DNA from: an uncultured Bacteroidota bacterium
Lineage (GTDB): Bacteria; Bacteroidota; Bacteroidia; Bacteroidales; FEN-979
Direction: 5' to 3'
Assembly (NCBI GenBank): GCA_937862805.1
Contig: CALMDO010000219.1
Location: 1-52,519 of the forward strand
DNA length: 52,519 bases
Part shown: piece by piece, positions 34,863 through 43,066 of the stretch
Numbering within the stretch: position 1 is the first letter of the stretch
Layout: every line of letters starts with the position of its first letter
Made by a program: the position numbers and the translations under genes
The notes under the pieces: model-generated
The model's database searches: none
What the model was told of the DNA's origin: nothing
The model's input: the letters and a program-made list of their open reading frames with translations, nothing else

Positions 34863-36040
34863 ACCATCCACCAAAAAAATACAGGAACCTCCGACGCGCT
34901 CTGTTAACCCTGGTTTTTCCGGCCCTTTTCCTCTCTGCCTGCACCAGTGGCAAAGAGAAAGCGACAGCAGTGGAACCCAAAATGACCAACGGGAAAGTGA
35001 TCCTCACAAAGGAACAGTTTCAATCGGCAGGTATCAAACTGGGCATGATCGAAAAACACATACTTTCGAACGACATCCATGCCAAAGGAAAACTGATCCT
35101 GATGCCCCAGGGGAGTGCTGCAATCTGTGCCACCTTCGGGGGAACCGTTGAAAAGATCCTTGTCGCCGAAGGAGTGAACGTAAAAGAAAACCAGGGATTG
35201 GCAACCTTCACCTCCCCTGAGATCATTGTACTTCAACAACAGTATATTTCAGGGCTTTCCCAGGAAAAGTTATTGACAGCCGATTATGAAAGGCAAAAAG
35301 TCTTGGGACAGGAAAAGATCAATTCCGGTAGGAAGTTGGAAGAAGCGGAGGCTGCCCTTCGGGATATCCAGGCGCGTAACCATTCATTGAAACTGCAACT
35401 GGAATTATCGAACATTGATCCGGCCAATGTTGCGGAAGGGAAAATGTACAAAGGCACTACCGTAACCACCCCGATCAGTGGCAGTGTTGAACACATCCAT
35501 CTCAAATTGGGCGAATTCGTTGAACCGAACGATATCCTTTTCAGGATTGTCAACAAAAACCTGCTTGGGGTCGAACTGATGGTCTTTGAGAAAGACATTC
35601 CTTATGTAAATATAGGGCAACGGGTGAGTTTTGCTTTGACCAACCTCGGCAAACAGGAGTATGAAGCTACGGTGAAATCCATTGGAAAGACGGTTGAGGA
35701 GAGCGCCCGTACTATACGGGTGATGGCGGAATTCCGGAACACCTCTCCTGTCATTTTACCAGGAATGTTCGTTACTGCCGAAATCCACACCGATGAACAG
35801 AACCTGGACGCTTTACCTGAAGAGGCGATTGTCAGTGAAAACAATCAACCCTTCCTCTTTTATACCACAACACCAGACGGATCAGCGACTTTTGAATTTT
35901 TTAGATTACCGGTAAAAACAGGTTTCCGGGAAGAAGGAATGGTTCAGGTGGAAGTTTTGGCTCCCCTGCCTGCGCATGCACGCATCGTGGTAAAAGGAAC
36001 CTATTTTATTCACTCAGAATCATTAAAATCTTCAGAATAA
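34859..36040 (+). CDS. CusB/CzcB-like periplasmic membrane fusion lipoprotein
   Basis: This 393-residue adaptor bridges the RND pump and outer-membrane channel. It has a lipoprotein signal with lipobox LSAC (Cys28), a short linker, a beta-barrel/lipoyl arrangement (ICATFGGTVEKILVAEGVNV and TPISGSVEHIHLKLGEFV are the two lipoyl halves), a helical hairpin between them, and a C-terminal beta-barrel with GMFVTAEIHTDEQ. Its ATG overlaps the pump stop (ATGA), so the two are made together. No metal-binding Met cluster like that of CusB is evident, consistent with divalent-cation efflux. Confidence 0.92.
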   Translation: MNHPPKKYRNLRRALLTLVFPALFLSACTSGKEKATAVEPKMTNGKVILTKEQFQSAGIKLGMIEKHILSNDIHAKGKLILMPQGSAAICATFGGTVEKILVAEGVNVKENQGLATFTSPEIIVLQQQYISGLSQEKLLTADYERQKVLGQEKINSGRKLEEAEAALRDIQARNHSLKLQLELSNIDPANVAEGKMYKGTTVTTPISGSVEHIHLKLGEFVEPNDILFRIVNKNLLGVELMVFEKDIPYVNIGQRVSFALTNLGKQEYEATVKSIGKTVEESARTIRVMAEFRNTSPVILPGMFVTAEIHTDEQNLDALPEEAIVSENNQPFLFYTTTPDGSATFEFFRLPVKTGFREEGMVQVEVLAPLPAHARIVVKGTYFIHSESLKSSE

Positions 36041-36045
36041 ATGAG

Positions 36046-36315
36046 TTAAATTTCTTTCTTTGGTTTTTTCTCCCTCTTATCCTTTTTCTCATTTTTTTCT
36101 TTTCCGGTTTTCTTTCCCTTACTTTTTTTACAGGTACATCGGTCTTTGTTTATCCCTTTCAGAAGGTCGATCTGCTTTTCGTGCAATTCGATGATACGGT
36201 CCAGCTTTTTTTCCAGTAAATTAGTTTCAGGGAAAAACTGTTTGTCACAAGTATTGGTCTCAATGTCCTTTAATACCTTGAGCATTTGTTCCAGAAGTAT
36301 TTCACGTTCAGCCAT
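36046..36315 (-). CDS. Small Lys-rich coiled-coil protein, unknown function
   Basis: The 89-residue product starts at the ATG at 36315 (MAEREILLEQ). The ATG at 36333 lies inside a -7 box, so the shorter form is preferred. The first 60 residues are helical with leucine heptads (LLEKKLDRIIELHEKQIDLL), followed by a CTC motif and a C-terminal tail of nearly pure Lys, Glu, Gly and Arg. The tail could bind nucleic acid or membranes. I recognise no family. It converges on the efflux operon, ending 5 nt from its stop, and is divergent from tatC. Confidence 0.6.
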   Translation of the reverse strand: MAEREILLEQMLKVLKDIETNTCDKQFFPETNLLEKKLDRIIELHEKQIDLLKGINKDRCTCKKSKGKKTGKEKNEKKDKREKKPKKEI

Positions 36316-36330
36316 AAAGATTGTTTTATT

Positions 36331-36338
36331 CAAATATA
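36331..36338 (-). promoter_or_regulatory. -7 box upstream of the Lys-rich small protein
   Basis: The minus strand reads TATATTTG, predicting a start near 36324 and a leader of about 9 nt. Confidence 0.5.
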
Positions 36339-36382
36339 CAACATATCCCTGTGAAATAACAAACCATGCAATATTTTCTCTT

Positions 36383-36390
36383 TACTTTTG
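36383..36390 (+). promoter_or_regulatory. -7 box upstream of tatC
   Basis: TACTTTTG predicts a start near 36397, about 11 nt before the ATG at 36408. It excludes the longer frame from 36366. Confidence 0.55.
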
Positions 36391-36407
36391 TCAGGTATAC
36401 CCGAAAA

Positions 36408-37241
36408 ATGAAAAAACACCGTTCTGAAATACCGAAAGGCGGAGAGGAGATGACATTTTGGGAACATCTGGATGAATTGAGGGGAACCCTTTGGAGAATC
36501 ATTATCGTCCTTATCGTAACCTCCATCGTTCTTTTTAGTTTCAAAGATGTTCTTTTTGACGATATTCTGCTGGCACCAAAATCGAAAGACTTCATCACTT
36601 ACAGGTTGTTGTGCCGGTTGGGCGACCTGCTGTCCATGCCCTCTTTGTGCATCGATCCATCCGCTTTTCAGTTGATCAACATCAATCTTGCAGGGCAGTT
36701 TACCTCGCACATGAACATTTCGCTGGTGGCCGGCCTGATCATTTCATTACCTTATATCATCTGGGAGTTGTGGCGCTTTGTCAAACCCGGGTTGACTCCG
36801 GCCGAAATACGCGGTTCACGGGGAGCGGTAACCATTGTTTCTTTGTTGTTTCTTACCGGGGTATCTTTCAGTTACTTCGTGGTGGCGCCCCTGATGATCA
36901 ACTTTTTAGGCGGTTACCTGGTAAGTTCATCGGTCGCTAACCAGATCGCGCTCACTTCTTACGTAAGTACTTTGACCCTGATGACGCTGCTGATGGGTTT
37001 GTTATTCGAACTTCCCGTGCTGATCCTCTTTCTCACTCGCATGGGGATTGTCAATCCCGGTTTTTTGCGAAAATACCGCAAACATGCAGCCATCCTGATC
37101 CTGGTACTGGCCGGGATCATCACGCCAAGTCCTGATGTCTTCAGCCAGTTGCTGGTGGCAACGCCCCTGTACCTGTTGTTCGAAGTGAGCGTTTCGGTGT
37201 CAGCACGCATCCATAAAAGGCAAAGGGAACCGGCCGGCTGA
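36408..37241 (+). CDS. tatC: Sec-independent translocase subunit TatC
   Basis: This 277-residue six-helix membrane protein recognises twin-arginine signal peptides. Seen are FWEHLDELRGTLWR at the N-terminus, ISLPYIIWELWRFVKPGLTP (the conserved E and P), SFSYFVVAPLMINFL, and a last pair of helices with GIITPSPDVFSQLLVATPLY. The first loop is longer than in E. coli TatC, containing CRLGDLLSMPSLCID with two cysteines. The start is placed at MKKHRSEIP by the promoter box. tatA is at 24931-25155, in a different unit. Confidence 0.93.
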   Translation: MKKHRSEIPKGGEEMTFWEHLDELRGTLWRIIIVLIVTSIVLFSFKDVLFDDILLAPKSKDFITYRLLCRLGDLLSMPSLCIDPSAFQLININLAGQFTSHMNISLVAGLIISLPYIIWELWRFVKPGLTPAEIRGSRGAVTIVSLLFLTGVSFSYFVVAPLMINFLGGYLVSSSVANQIALTSYVSTLTLMTLLMGLLFELPVLILFLTRMGIVNPGFLRKYRKHAAILILVLAGIITPSPDVFSQLLVATPLYLLFEVSVSVSARIHKRQREPAG

Positions 37242-37310
37242 TCCCTTCTTCTGTCGATGTAACCTTTGTATGATCCATCCGTCTAAACCATCATAAACCA
37301 AACAACTACT

Positions 37311-37853
37311 ATGGAACCAAAACGTCTATACCGCAGCGTAAGCGACCGGAAAATTGCCGGTGTCGCCGGAGGGTTGGGTGAATATTTCATGATAGATCCA
37401 CTGCTCATCCGTTTGATCTTCGTGGTCCTGCTTCTGGCAGGTGGCGGCGGATTCCTGATTTACCTCGTTTTGTGGATCGTCACACCGGAAAATCCCCATT
37501 ACGGGTCTGTATACAAAGATCATCAGGATCCTCCCTCTGCAAAAGAGGGCGAAACAACTTCTTCTTTCACCGACCCTGATCCCGCGGATGCCGGAACAAC
37601 CCCTGAACAAAGCAATCCGTCCGCTTATGCAGACAACAACGCTAAACCCAATCCAAAACCCGTAAAAGGACATCAAAAAAAGGGCAGTGTGGTGGGAGGA
37701 TTGGTACTGATTACCATCGGGGCCCTTTTCCTGATTGACGAATTAATCCCCCAACTTAATTTCGGCGACCTTTGGCCGCTTATCCTTGTAGCTATCGGCG
37801 TAGGACTGCTGATCAGTGCTTTCAGCAGCCATAAAACCAAATCAAACAATTAA
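37311..37853 (+). CDS. PspC-domain membrane protein with LiaF-like transmembrane pair
   Basis: The 180-residue protein has an N-terminal PspC domain (about 3-62: RLYRSVSDRKIAGVAGGLGE, IDPLLIRLIFVVLLL, LYLVLWIVTP-type helix). A polar linker rich in Pro, Asp and Asn (about 63-122) and a C-terminal DUF5668/LiaI-like helix pair follow (about 125-170, GGLVLITIGALFLIDELIP). PspC proteins sit in the inner membrane and sense envelope stress. It is 17 nt before a related membrane protein, so the two form a unit. A -7-like AACCTTTG lies at 37261-37268. Confidence 0.88.
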   Translation: MEPKRLYRSVSDRKIAGVAGGLGEYFMIDPLLIRLIFVVLLLAGGGGFLIYLVLWIVTPENPHYGSVYKDHQDPPSAKEGETTSSFTDPDPADAGTTPEQSNPSAYADNNAKPNPKPVKGHQKKGSVVGGLVLITIGALFLIDELIPQLNFGDLWPLILVAIGVGLLISAFSSHKTKSNN

Positions 37854-37870
37854 CCGAAAACCTTACGCAA

Positions 37871-38812
37871 ATGAAATACCGTCATGTATTCTGGGCTTTT
37901 ATCCTGATCGCCATAGGGGTACTGTTTATCCTGAACAATTTCGGGATACTGGAGTTTGGTTGGCGCGCGCTCTGGAGCTTGTGGCCCCTGATCCTGATCT
38001 TTTGGGGAATTTCCATTTTACCCATCCGCGACAGCATTAAAATTGTTTCACTCATCGCTGTTCTGGCCTTTACAGTCATCTTTTTCAACAAACTTTCCGA
38101 CCGCTCCCAATGGTGGAATTTCCGCAATTTTCATTATTACGACGGCGATTGGCACGACCGGGACGAAAACGAGGATGAGGAAAGCACCAATTCCCGCGAC
38201 CAGGAGCTGAGTGTCCCTTTCGATTCACTCATTCTTAAAGGTTCCCTGCAACTTGATGCCGCTGCTGGTAATTTCTCGATTCAGGGTTTGACTTCCGATA
38301 TGATGACGTTTAGTAAAACAGGGAATATTGGTAATTATTCCATCACGACAAACGATGTGGCAGGACGGAAAAACATCAACCTCTCTCTCGAAAAAGGGAC
38401 GATCCGCCATACTGTTTCCGAAAACCAGGTCAATATCCGACTCAACGACCGCCCCTCCTGGAACATGAACCTGGATATCGGTGCGGCTGAGATCAACATG
38501 GATCTCCGTGATTACAAGATCGATACCGCGATTATCGATGCCGGCGCATCCTCCATCCACATCAAACTGGGAACCAAAGTTCCGGTTACGGTATGGACCT
38601 TCAACGCCGGCGCTTCCTCCATTGATATCGCTATTCCTAAAGAAGCCGGATGTCAGATTAAATCCGAATCGTTCATGATCAGCAAAGAGTTTGAAGGTTT
38701 TACCAAAAAAGGAGACGGGATTTACCAGACTTATAATTTCAATTCCAGCCCCGACAAGATATACCTGAATGTCAAGACTGCCATTTCAAAAATCGAGATC
38801 AACCGCTATTAA
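37871..38812 (+). CDS. LiaI/LiaF-like membrane protein with beta-helical C-terminal domain
   Basis: The 313-residue protein starts with a DUF5668/LiaI-like membrane part of two to three helices (about 7-70, AFILIAIGVLFILNNFGILE). A strongly acidic linker (about 92-110, DGDWHDRDENEDEE) follows. The C-terminal half is made of short repeated strands, with AGASSIHIKLGTKVPV and AGASSIDIAIPKEAG as near copies, resembling the LiaF/toastrack beta-solenoid fold. It is likely an envelope-stress partner of the PspC protein. The stop overlaps the stop of the convergent hydrolase gene. Confidence 0.82.
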   Translation: MKYRHVFWAFILIAIGVLFILNNFGILEFGWRALWSLWPLILIFWGISILPIRDSIKIVSLIAVLAFTVIFFNKLSDRSQWWNFRNFHYYDGDWHDRDENEDEESTNSRDQELSVPFDSLILKGSLQLDAAAGNFSIQGLTSDMMTFSKTGNIGNYSITTNDVAGRKNINLSLEKGTIRHTVSENQVNIRLNDRPSWNMNLDIGAAEINMDLRDYKIDTAIIDAGASSIHIKLGTKVPVTVWTFNAGASSIDIAIPKEAGCQIKSESFMISKEFEGFTKKGDGIYQTYNFNSSPDKIYLNVKTAISKIEINRY

Positions 38813-39579
38813 TGACTGAGAAACAGGGCTACCCTGTCGTAAAATTCCCCGGGAGCATCCGCGTGGACCCAGTGCGAAGCATTGGCAATGGTTTCCACCC
38901 GTGCAGCGGGGAATTTCATTTGTATCTCCGGCCAATCGAGATCTGTCAGATAATCAGAAAGCCCTCCGCGTAGAAACAGCACGGGCCCCGGATAAGTCCC
39001 GGGAAAATCGACTCCTTCGGCTACAGCCGGCAGGTTAAGGTTCAATGAATTCAGGTTCAGCCGCCAATCAAGGGTTTGACGATCACGCCAGTACAAATTC
39101 TTCAACAAAAAAAGGCGCAGTTTTTCACTTGCCTCCCATGTTTTTAATTGCCGGTCAACATCACCTCTGGATCTGGCTATGGTAAGGTCAACCGCCAGCA
39201 TGGCATCCATCAGATGCTGATGTTCTCTGCCGGCGTAAGAACGTTTCAGGGCAATGTCAACCACGATCATCCGCTTTACCTTTTCCGGATTTTGCAAGGC
39301 AAACAACATGGCCGTTTTTCCTCCCATGGAGTGCCCGATCAAAATGACATCCCGCAACCCGTGGCTTTCTATCAATTCTGACAAATCATTGGCAAGTAAC
39401 TGAAAATCAAAACGATCGCTGTGTGGCGACTGGCCGTGGTTGCGAAGATCGGGTATCAATACCTGGTAATGTGTAGCCAACCGTCTTCCGAAAGTTACCC
39501 AGTTATCTGATAATCCGAAAAGTCCGTGAAGAATGATCACCGGATCTCCCGACCCCATCTGACGACAAAATAAGTCCAT
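38809..39579 (-). CDS. Alpha/beta hydrolase, YbfF-like esterase
   Basis: This 256-residue hydrolase has the oxyanion HG motif in VIILHGLFGLSDNW, the RNHGQSPHS stretch typical of YbfF-type esterases, the nucleophile elbow GHSMGGKTA (Ser84), a cap region, and the catalytic His in NASHWVHADAP near the C-terminus. It should act on acyl esters, possibly acyl-CoA, in the cytoplasm. No signal peptide is present. It is monocistronic with its own promoter. Confidence 0.9.
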   Translation of the reverse strand: MDLFCRQMGSGDPVIILHGLFGLSDNWVTFGRRLATHYQVLIPDLRNHGQSPHSDRFDFQLLANDLSELIESHGLRDVILIGHSMGGKTAMLFALQNPEKVKRMIVVDIALKRSYAGREHQHLMDAMLAVDLTIARSRGDVDRQLKTWEASEKLRLFLLKNLYWRDRQTLDWRLNLNSLNLNLPAVAEGVDFPGTYPGPVLFLRGGLSDYLTDLDWPEIQMKFPAARVETIANASHWVHADAPGEFYDRVALFLSH

Positions 39580-39634
39580 TGAAAACAGGAATTTATTAAC
39601 AAGATTTTGTTGAAAAATAATCTGACGGAAGTGT

Positions 39635-39642
39635 CAAAAATA
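39635..39642 (-). promoter_or_regulatory. -7 box upstream of the hydrolase gene
   Basis: The minus strand reads TATTTTTG, with a TTG 21 nt further upstream (plus-strand CAA at 39664-39666). The leader would be about 50 nt. In the same A/T-rich 39580-39790 gap I could not find a convincing promoter for the plus-strand kamA operon. Confidence 0.55.
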
Positions 39643-39790
39643 AATAAAATTATCACCTCTTTGCAACGTTTAATTAAGCGTCTGTTATCAAGTTTTATAA
39701 AAAAGATAAAGTATTAATTTTAAACTATTTATGAATTTTCATCAGCAGTATAGCCTGTTGGTGAAGTGTTTGTAACACCTAACCTCAACG

Positions 39791-41062
39791 ATGGATAAAT
39801 TGCCCAATGAGAATCGGGACCTCCTCGGCCCTGATCTGCCCGAAGAAGAAGAACCTCCAAGTAAACCCCACTTCATCGACGAAGTCACCCTCCTGGACGA
39901 ATATTTAAAATCGAGAAACGACCGGGAGAAGAGTACCATCAGCGAACGCTCTCTCACTTTTTTACAAACCTATTTTCCTGAAGCGACTGTCAAGGAATGG
40001 AACAGTTGGCACTGGCAAATTAAAAACAGCGCCCGTTCGATCGAACAGTTGTCGCGGTACATCCGCCTGTCGGAAAATGAAGTAAAACCAGGCGGCACCG
40101 GTACCCAATCACTGCCACTGCGGATCACTCCGTATTATATCAGCCTGCTGGATCCCGACAACCCGGAACAGGCGTTGAGAAAAAGTGTTGTTCCTGTCTT
40201 CGACGAGTTCCTGATCCACCCCGATGAAGCCACCGACCCCCTCTCGGAAGAACACGACAGCCCGGTACCCAACGTGGTTCACCGGTATCCCGACCGGGTG
40301 TTGTTTCTGGTCACCGGTTTCTGCTCCACCTATTGCCGCTATTGTACCCGTACAAGGATGGTGGCCAAAGACAAATGCCACATCGGCGTGAAAGCCTGGG
40401 AACCGGGCCTTCAGTACATTGAACAACACAAAGAGGTGCGTGATGTCCTGATTTCAGGGGGCGATCCGCTGACCATGCCCGATCTGCATGTCGAGTACCT
40501 CTTATCCCGTTTACGGAGCATCCCGCATGTAGAGATCATTCGTATCGGGACGAAAGTACCCCTGGTACTCCCGCAACGGATTACCCGCCCACTGGTAAAC
40601 ATGCTGAAAAAGTACCATCCCCTCTTTATCTCCATCCATTTTACCCACGCCGACGAAATCACACCGGAAGTCACTGAAGCCTGCGGAAAACTGGCCGACG
40701 CCGGCATCCCCTTAGGGAGCCAGACCGTCCTGCTAAAAGGGATCAACGACAACGTCGAAACGATGAAACGGCTGATGCACGCCCTTCTGCGCATCCGGGT
40801 ACGCCCCTATTACCTGTACCAGTGCGACCCCGTCGTTGGAACAAGCCATTTCAGAACATCCATCGACAAAGGGCTTGAGATCATTCACGGTTTGCGGGGT
40901 TTTACTTCCGGTTATGCCGTCCCGACCTATGTGATCGATGCTCCCGGAGGAGGAGGAAAAATTCCATTACTGCCCGGTTATACAATAGGGAGAGAAGAAG
41001 GAACGGTTCTCCTGAAAAACTATGAAGGGCGAATTTTCCGTTACCCCGATAATTCCGTTTGA
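39791..41062 (+). CDS. kamA: Lysine 2,3-aminomutase (radical SAM, PLP)
   Basis: This 423-residue enzyme should convert L-lysine to L-beta-lysine. The CxxxCxxC cluster motif is C178, C182 and C185 (CSTYCRYC). The PLP Lys is K390 in DAPGGGGK. Two substrate-side residues that bind the lysine side-chain amine in the Clostridium subterminale enzyme (Asp293 and Asp330) are conserved here as D346 (YQCD) and D383 (VID), with the same 37-residue spacing. In glutamate 2,3-aminomutase these are Lys and Asn, so lysine is the predicted substrate. It has about 60 extra N-terminal residues and a short C-terminus. It is the first of four coupled genes. Confidence 0.92.
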   Translation: MDKLPNENRDLLGPDLPEEEEPPSKPHFIDEVTLLDEYLKSRNDREKSTISERSLTFLQTYFPEATVKEWNSWHWQIKNSARSIEQLSRYIRLSENEVKPGGTGTQSLPLRITPYYISLLDPDNPEQALRKSVVPVFDEFLIHPDEATDPLSEEHDSPVPNVVHRYPDRVLFLVTGFCSTYCRYCTRTRMVAKDKCHIGVKAWEPGLQYIEQHKEVRDVLISGGDPLTMPDLHVEYLLSRLRSIPHVEIIRIGTKVPLVLPQRITRPLVNMLKKYHPLFISIHFTHADEITPEVTEACGKLADAGIPLGSQTVLLKGINDNVETMKRLMHALLRIRVRPYYLYQCDPVVGTSHFRTSIDKGLEIIHGLRGFTSGYAVPTYVIDAPGGGGKIPLLPGYTIGREEGTVLLKNYEGRIFRYPDNSV

Positions 41063-41066
41063 CTTT

Positions 41067-42065
41067 ATGATCATTGGCCTCACGTACGACCTCCGTTCAG
41101 AATACCTGAAGGAAGGTTTTTCAGAAGAAGAGACAGCCGAATTCGACAAAGAAGAGACGGTAGCAGCTCTTGAAGAGGCACTTCAAGCCAACGGCTTTTC
41201 CACCAACCGCATCGGGCATGTTCGCCAGCTTGCCGAACGGCTGACCCTGGGTCACCGCTGGGATCTTGTTTTCAATATTGCAGAAGGCATGCACGGCATC
41301 GGACGGGAAGCCCAGGTACCTGCTTTGTTGGATGCCTATCAAATACCATACACCTTCTCGGATCCGCTCGTCATGGCGCTTACCTTGCATAAAGCCATGT
41401 GCAAACAAGTGGTCAGGGATTGCGGGATCCCCACTCCCGGTTTTTTCCTGGTCAGGGATTTGAAAGATCTGCAGGCATCCAACCTCAACTTTCCGATGTT
41501 TGTCAAACCCAACGCAGAAGGTACCGGAAAAGGGATCGACAGCCGCTCCAAGGTCGATTCACCAGAAGCGCTGCTCAAAACCTGTGAATTACTTTTACCT
41601 AAATATCCCCTGGGACTGATCGTGGAGGAGTACCTTCCGGGAAGGGAATTTACGATCGCTATTGCCGGTACCGGGAAAAAGGCCCGCTCCCTGGGTGTCA
41701 TGGAGGTGATCTTCACCGAAAAAGCAGAAGCTCACGGCTATTCTTACCTGAACAAAGATGATTATTACACACGGGTGAAGTACCGGATTGTGAACGATGC
41801 ACTGGCCGAAAGATGCACCGAAGTGGCCCTGGCCTCATGGAACGCGTTAGGATGCCGGGATGCAGGAAGGGTTGACCTGCGCCTGAATGAGAAGGGCGAT
41901 CCGGGTTTTATGGAGGTCAATCCGTTGGCAGGACTGAATCCCATCCATTCCGACCTCCCCATCATTTGCCAAAAACAGGGCATCTCTTTCAACGAACTCA
42001 TCGGCATCATCATGCATTCAGCCATTGAACGCATCCCTGCCGGCCATTCATTCTCCATCCGATGA
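41067..42065 (+). CDS. ATP-grasp ligase, D-Ala-D-Ala ligase-like (first of two)
   Basis: This 332-residue carboxylate-amine ligase starts 4 nt after kamA; the frame to 41022 would overlap it. Three ATP-grasp parts are seen: an N-terminal domain with DLVFNIAEGMHGIGREAQVP, an ATP-binding domain with FPMFVKPNAEGTGKGI and VEEYLPGREFTIAI, and a C-terminal metal-site part with GRVDLRLN and FMEVNPLAGLNPIHSDLP. The usual Ddl loop HGxxGEDG is replaced by EGMHGIGREAQ, so its substrates need not be D-alanine. It probably activates a carboxyl group and couples it to an amine such as beta-lysine. This is inferred from the operon. Confidence 0.88.
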   Translation: MIIGLTYDLRSEYLKEGFSEEETAEFDKEETVAALEEALQANGFSTNRIGHVRQLAERLTLGHRWDLVFNIAEGMHGIGREAQVPALLDAYQIPYTFSDPLVMALTLHKAMCKQVVRDCGIPTPGFFLVRDLKDLQASNLNFPMFVKPNAEGTGKGIDSRSKVDSPEALLKTCELLLPKYPLGLIVEEYLPGREFTIAIAGTGKKARSLGVMEVIFTEKAEAHGYSYLNKDDYYTRVKYRIVNDALAERCTEVALASWNALGCRDAGRVDLRLNEKGDPGFMEVNPLAGLNPIHSDLPIICQKQGISFNELIGIIMHSAIERIPAGHSFSIR

Positions 42066-43066
42066 ACAACCTTGCACTGATACTTTATAACCGCCTGTCA
42101 AAAAATGCCACCGATGATGAACTGGATGTACTCGAACAGGTCAGTATCGTTACCCGTGCACTGAAAAAACTGGGATTCAGGGTCAGAACAGGGCAGGTCG
42201 ATCTGAACTTTCAGCACACGCTGAATTTTATAGTGAAAATAAATCCCGGATTGATCTTCAACCTGGTGGAATCGATCCACTGCAGGGGCGAATTTGTCTT
42301 CTTTCCTGCAGCCCTCTATCAATATCTCGAAATACCCTTTACCGGTTCTCCCCTGGTGCCACTCTTTATTGCCGCCAACAAGGTCAGGGCCAAAATCGAA
42401 TTAAAAAGACTGGGGATCCCGACTCCCGCCTGGTTTTTGACGGATGAGACAGATCAGCTGGATCCCGAAAAAAAGTACATCCTCAAACCCATTTGGGAGG
42501 AAGGTTCGGTAGGGCTTGATGAACACTCTGTCTTTCACGGAAATGACACAGACTATCTCTTGAAAGTAAAAGAGAAAAATCGTGATTTTTATTTCATTGA
42601 AGAGTTCATCGATGGCCGTGAATTCAACCTGTCGATCATTGCAGGCCCCAACGGGCCGGAAGTGCTTCCTTTTGCTGAGATGACGTTTGTCGATTTTCCC
42701 GAGGGGAAACCCAGGATCATGGGATACACCGCAAAATGGAAGGAAACCTCTTTTGAATACCTCAACACCCGTCGCACCTTTGAAATGACACAGTTCGACC
42801 AAAAAACCAAAAACCGGATGGAGCGCATCTGCAAAAAATGCTGGAACGAACTGGGATTAAAAGGTTACGTCAGATTGGATTTCAGACTTGATCATCATGG
42901 AAATCCTTACGTAATCGACATCAATGCCAACCCGTGTCTTTCCGGTTCAGGAGGCTTTATGGCGGCCTGCCGGCAAGCCGGGATGAAACCGGTTGACGCC
43001 ATCCGCAGAATTGTGGAACACGCCCTCGGACTCCCTCTTGAATCAACGAAAGCAATCAACCCATGA
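42062..43066 (+). CDS. ATP-grasp ligase, D-Ala-D-Ala ligase-like (second of two)
   Basis: This 334-residue ligase is a diverged paralog of the preceding gene, which it overlaps by 4 nt (ATGA). The matching parts are GLIFNLVESIHCRGEFVFFP, IPFTGSPLV, KYILKPIWEEGSVGLDEHS, IEEFIDGREFNLSII, and the metal-binding end YVRLDFRLDHHGNPYVIDIN followed by ANPCLSGSGG. Its substrate loop differs from both Ddl and the first ligase, so the two enzymes probably perform different couplings. Together they could make a two-bond product. A peptidoglycan role is unlikely, as no mur or ftsZ gene is nearby. Confidence 0.87.
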   Translation: MNNLALILYNRLSKNATDDELDVLEQVSIVTRALKKLGFRVRTGQVDLNFQHTLNFIVKINPGLIFNLVESIHCRGEFVFFPAALYQYLEIPFTGSPLVPLFIAANKVRAKIELKRLGIPTPAWFLTDETDQLDPEKKYILKPIWEEGSVGLDEHSVFHGNDTDYLLKVKEKNRDFYFIEEFIDGREFNLSIIAGPNGPEVLPFAEMTFVDFPEGKPRIMGYTAKWKETSFEYLNTRRTFEMTQFDQKTKNRMERICKKCWNELGLKGYVRLDFRLDHHGNPYVIDINANPCLSGSGGFMAACRQAGMKPVDAIRRIVEHALGLPLESTKAINP

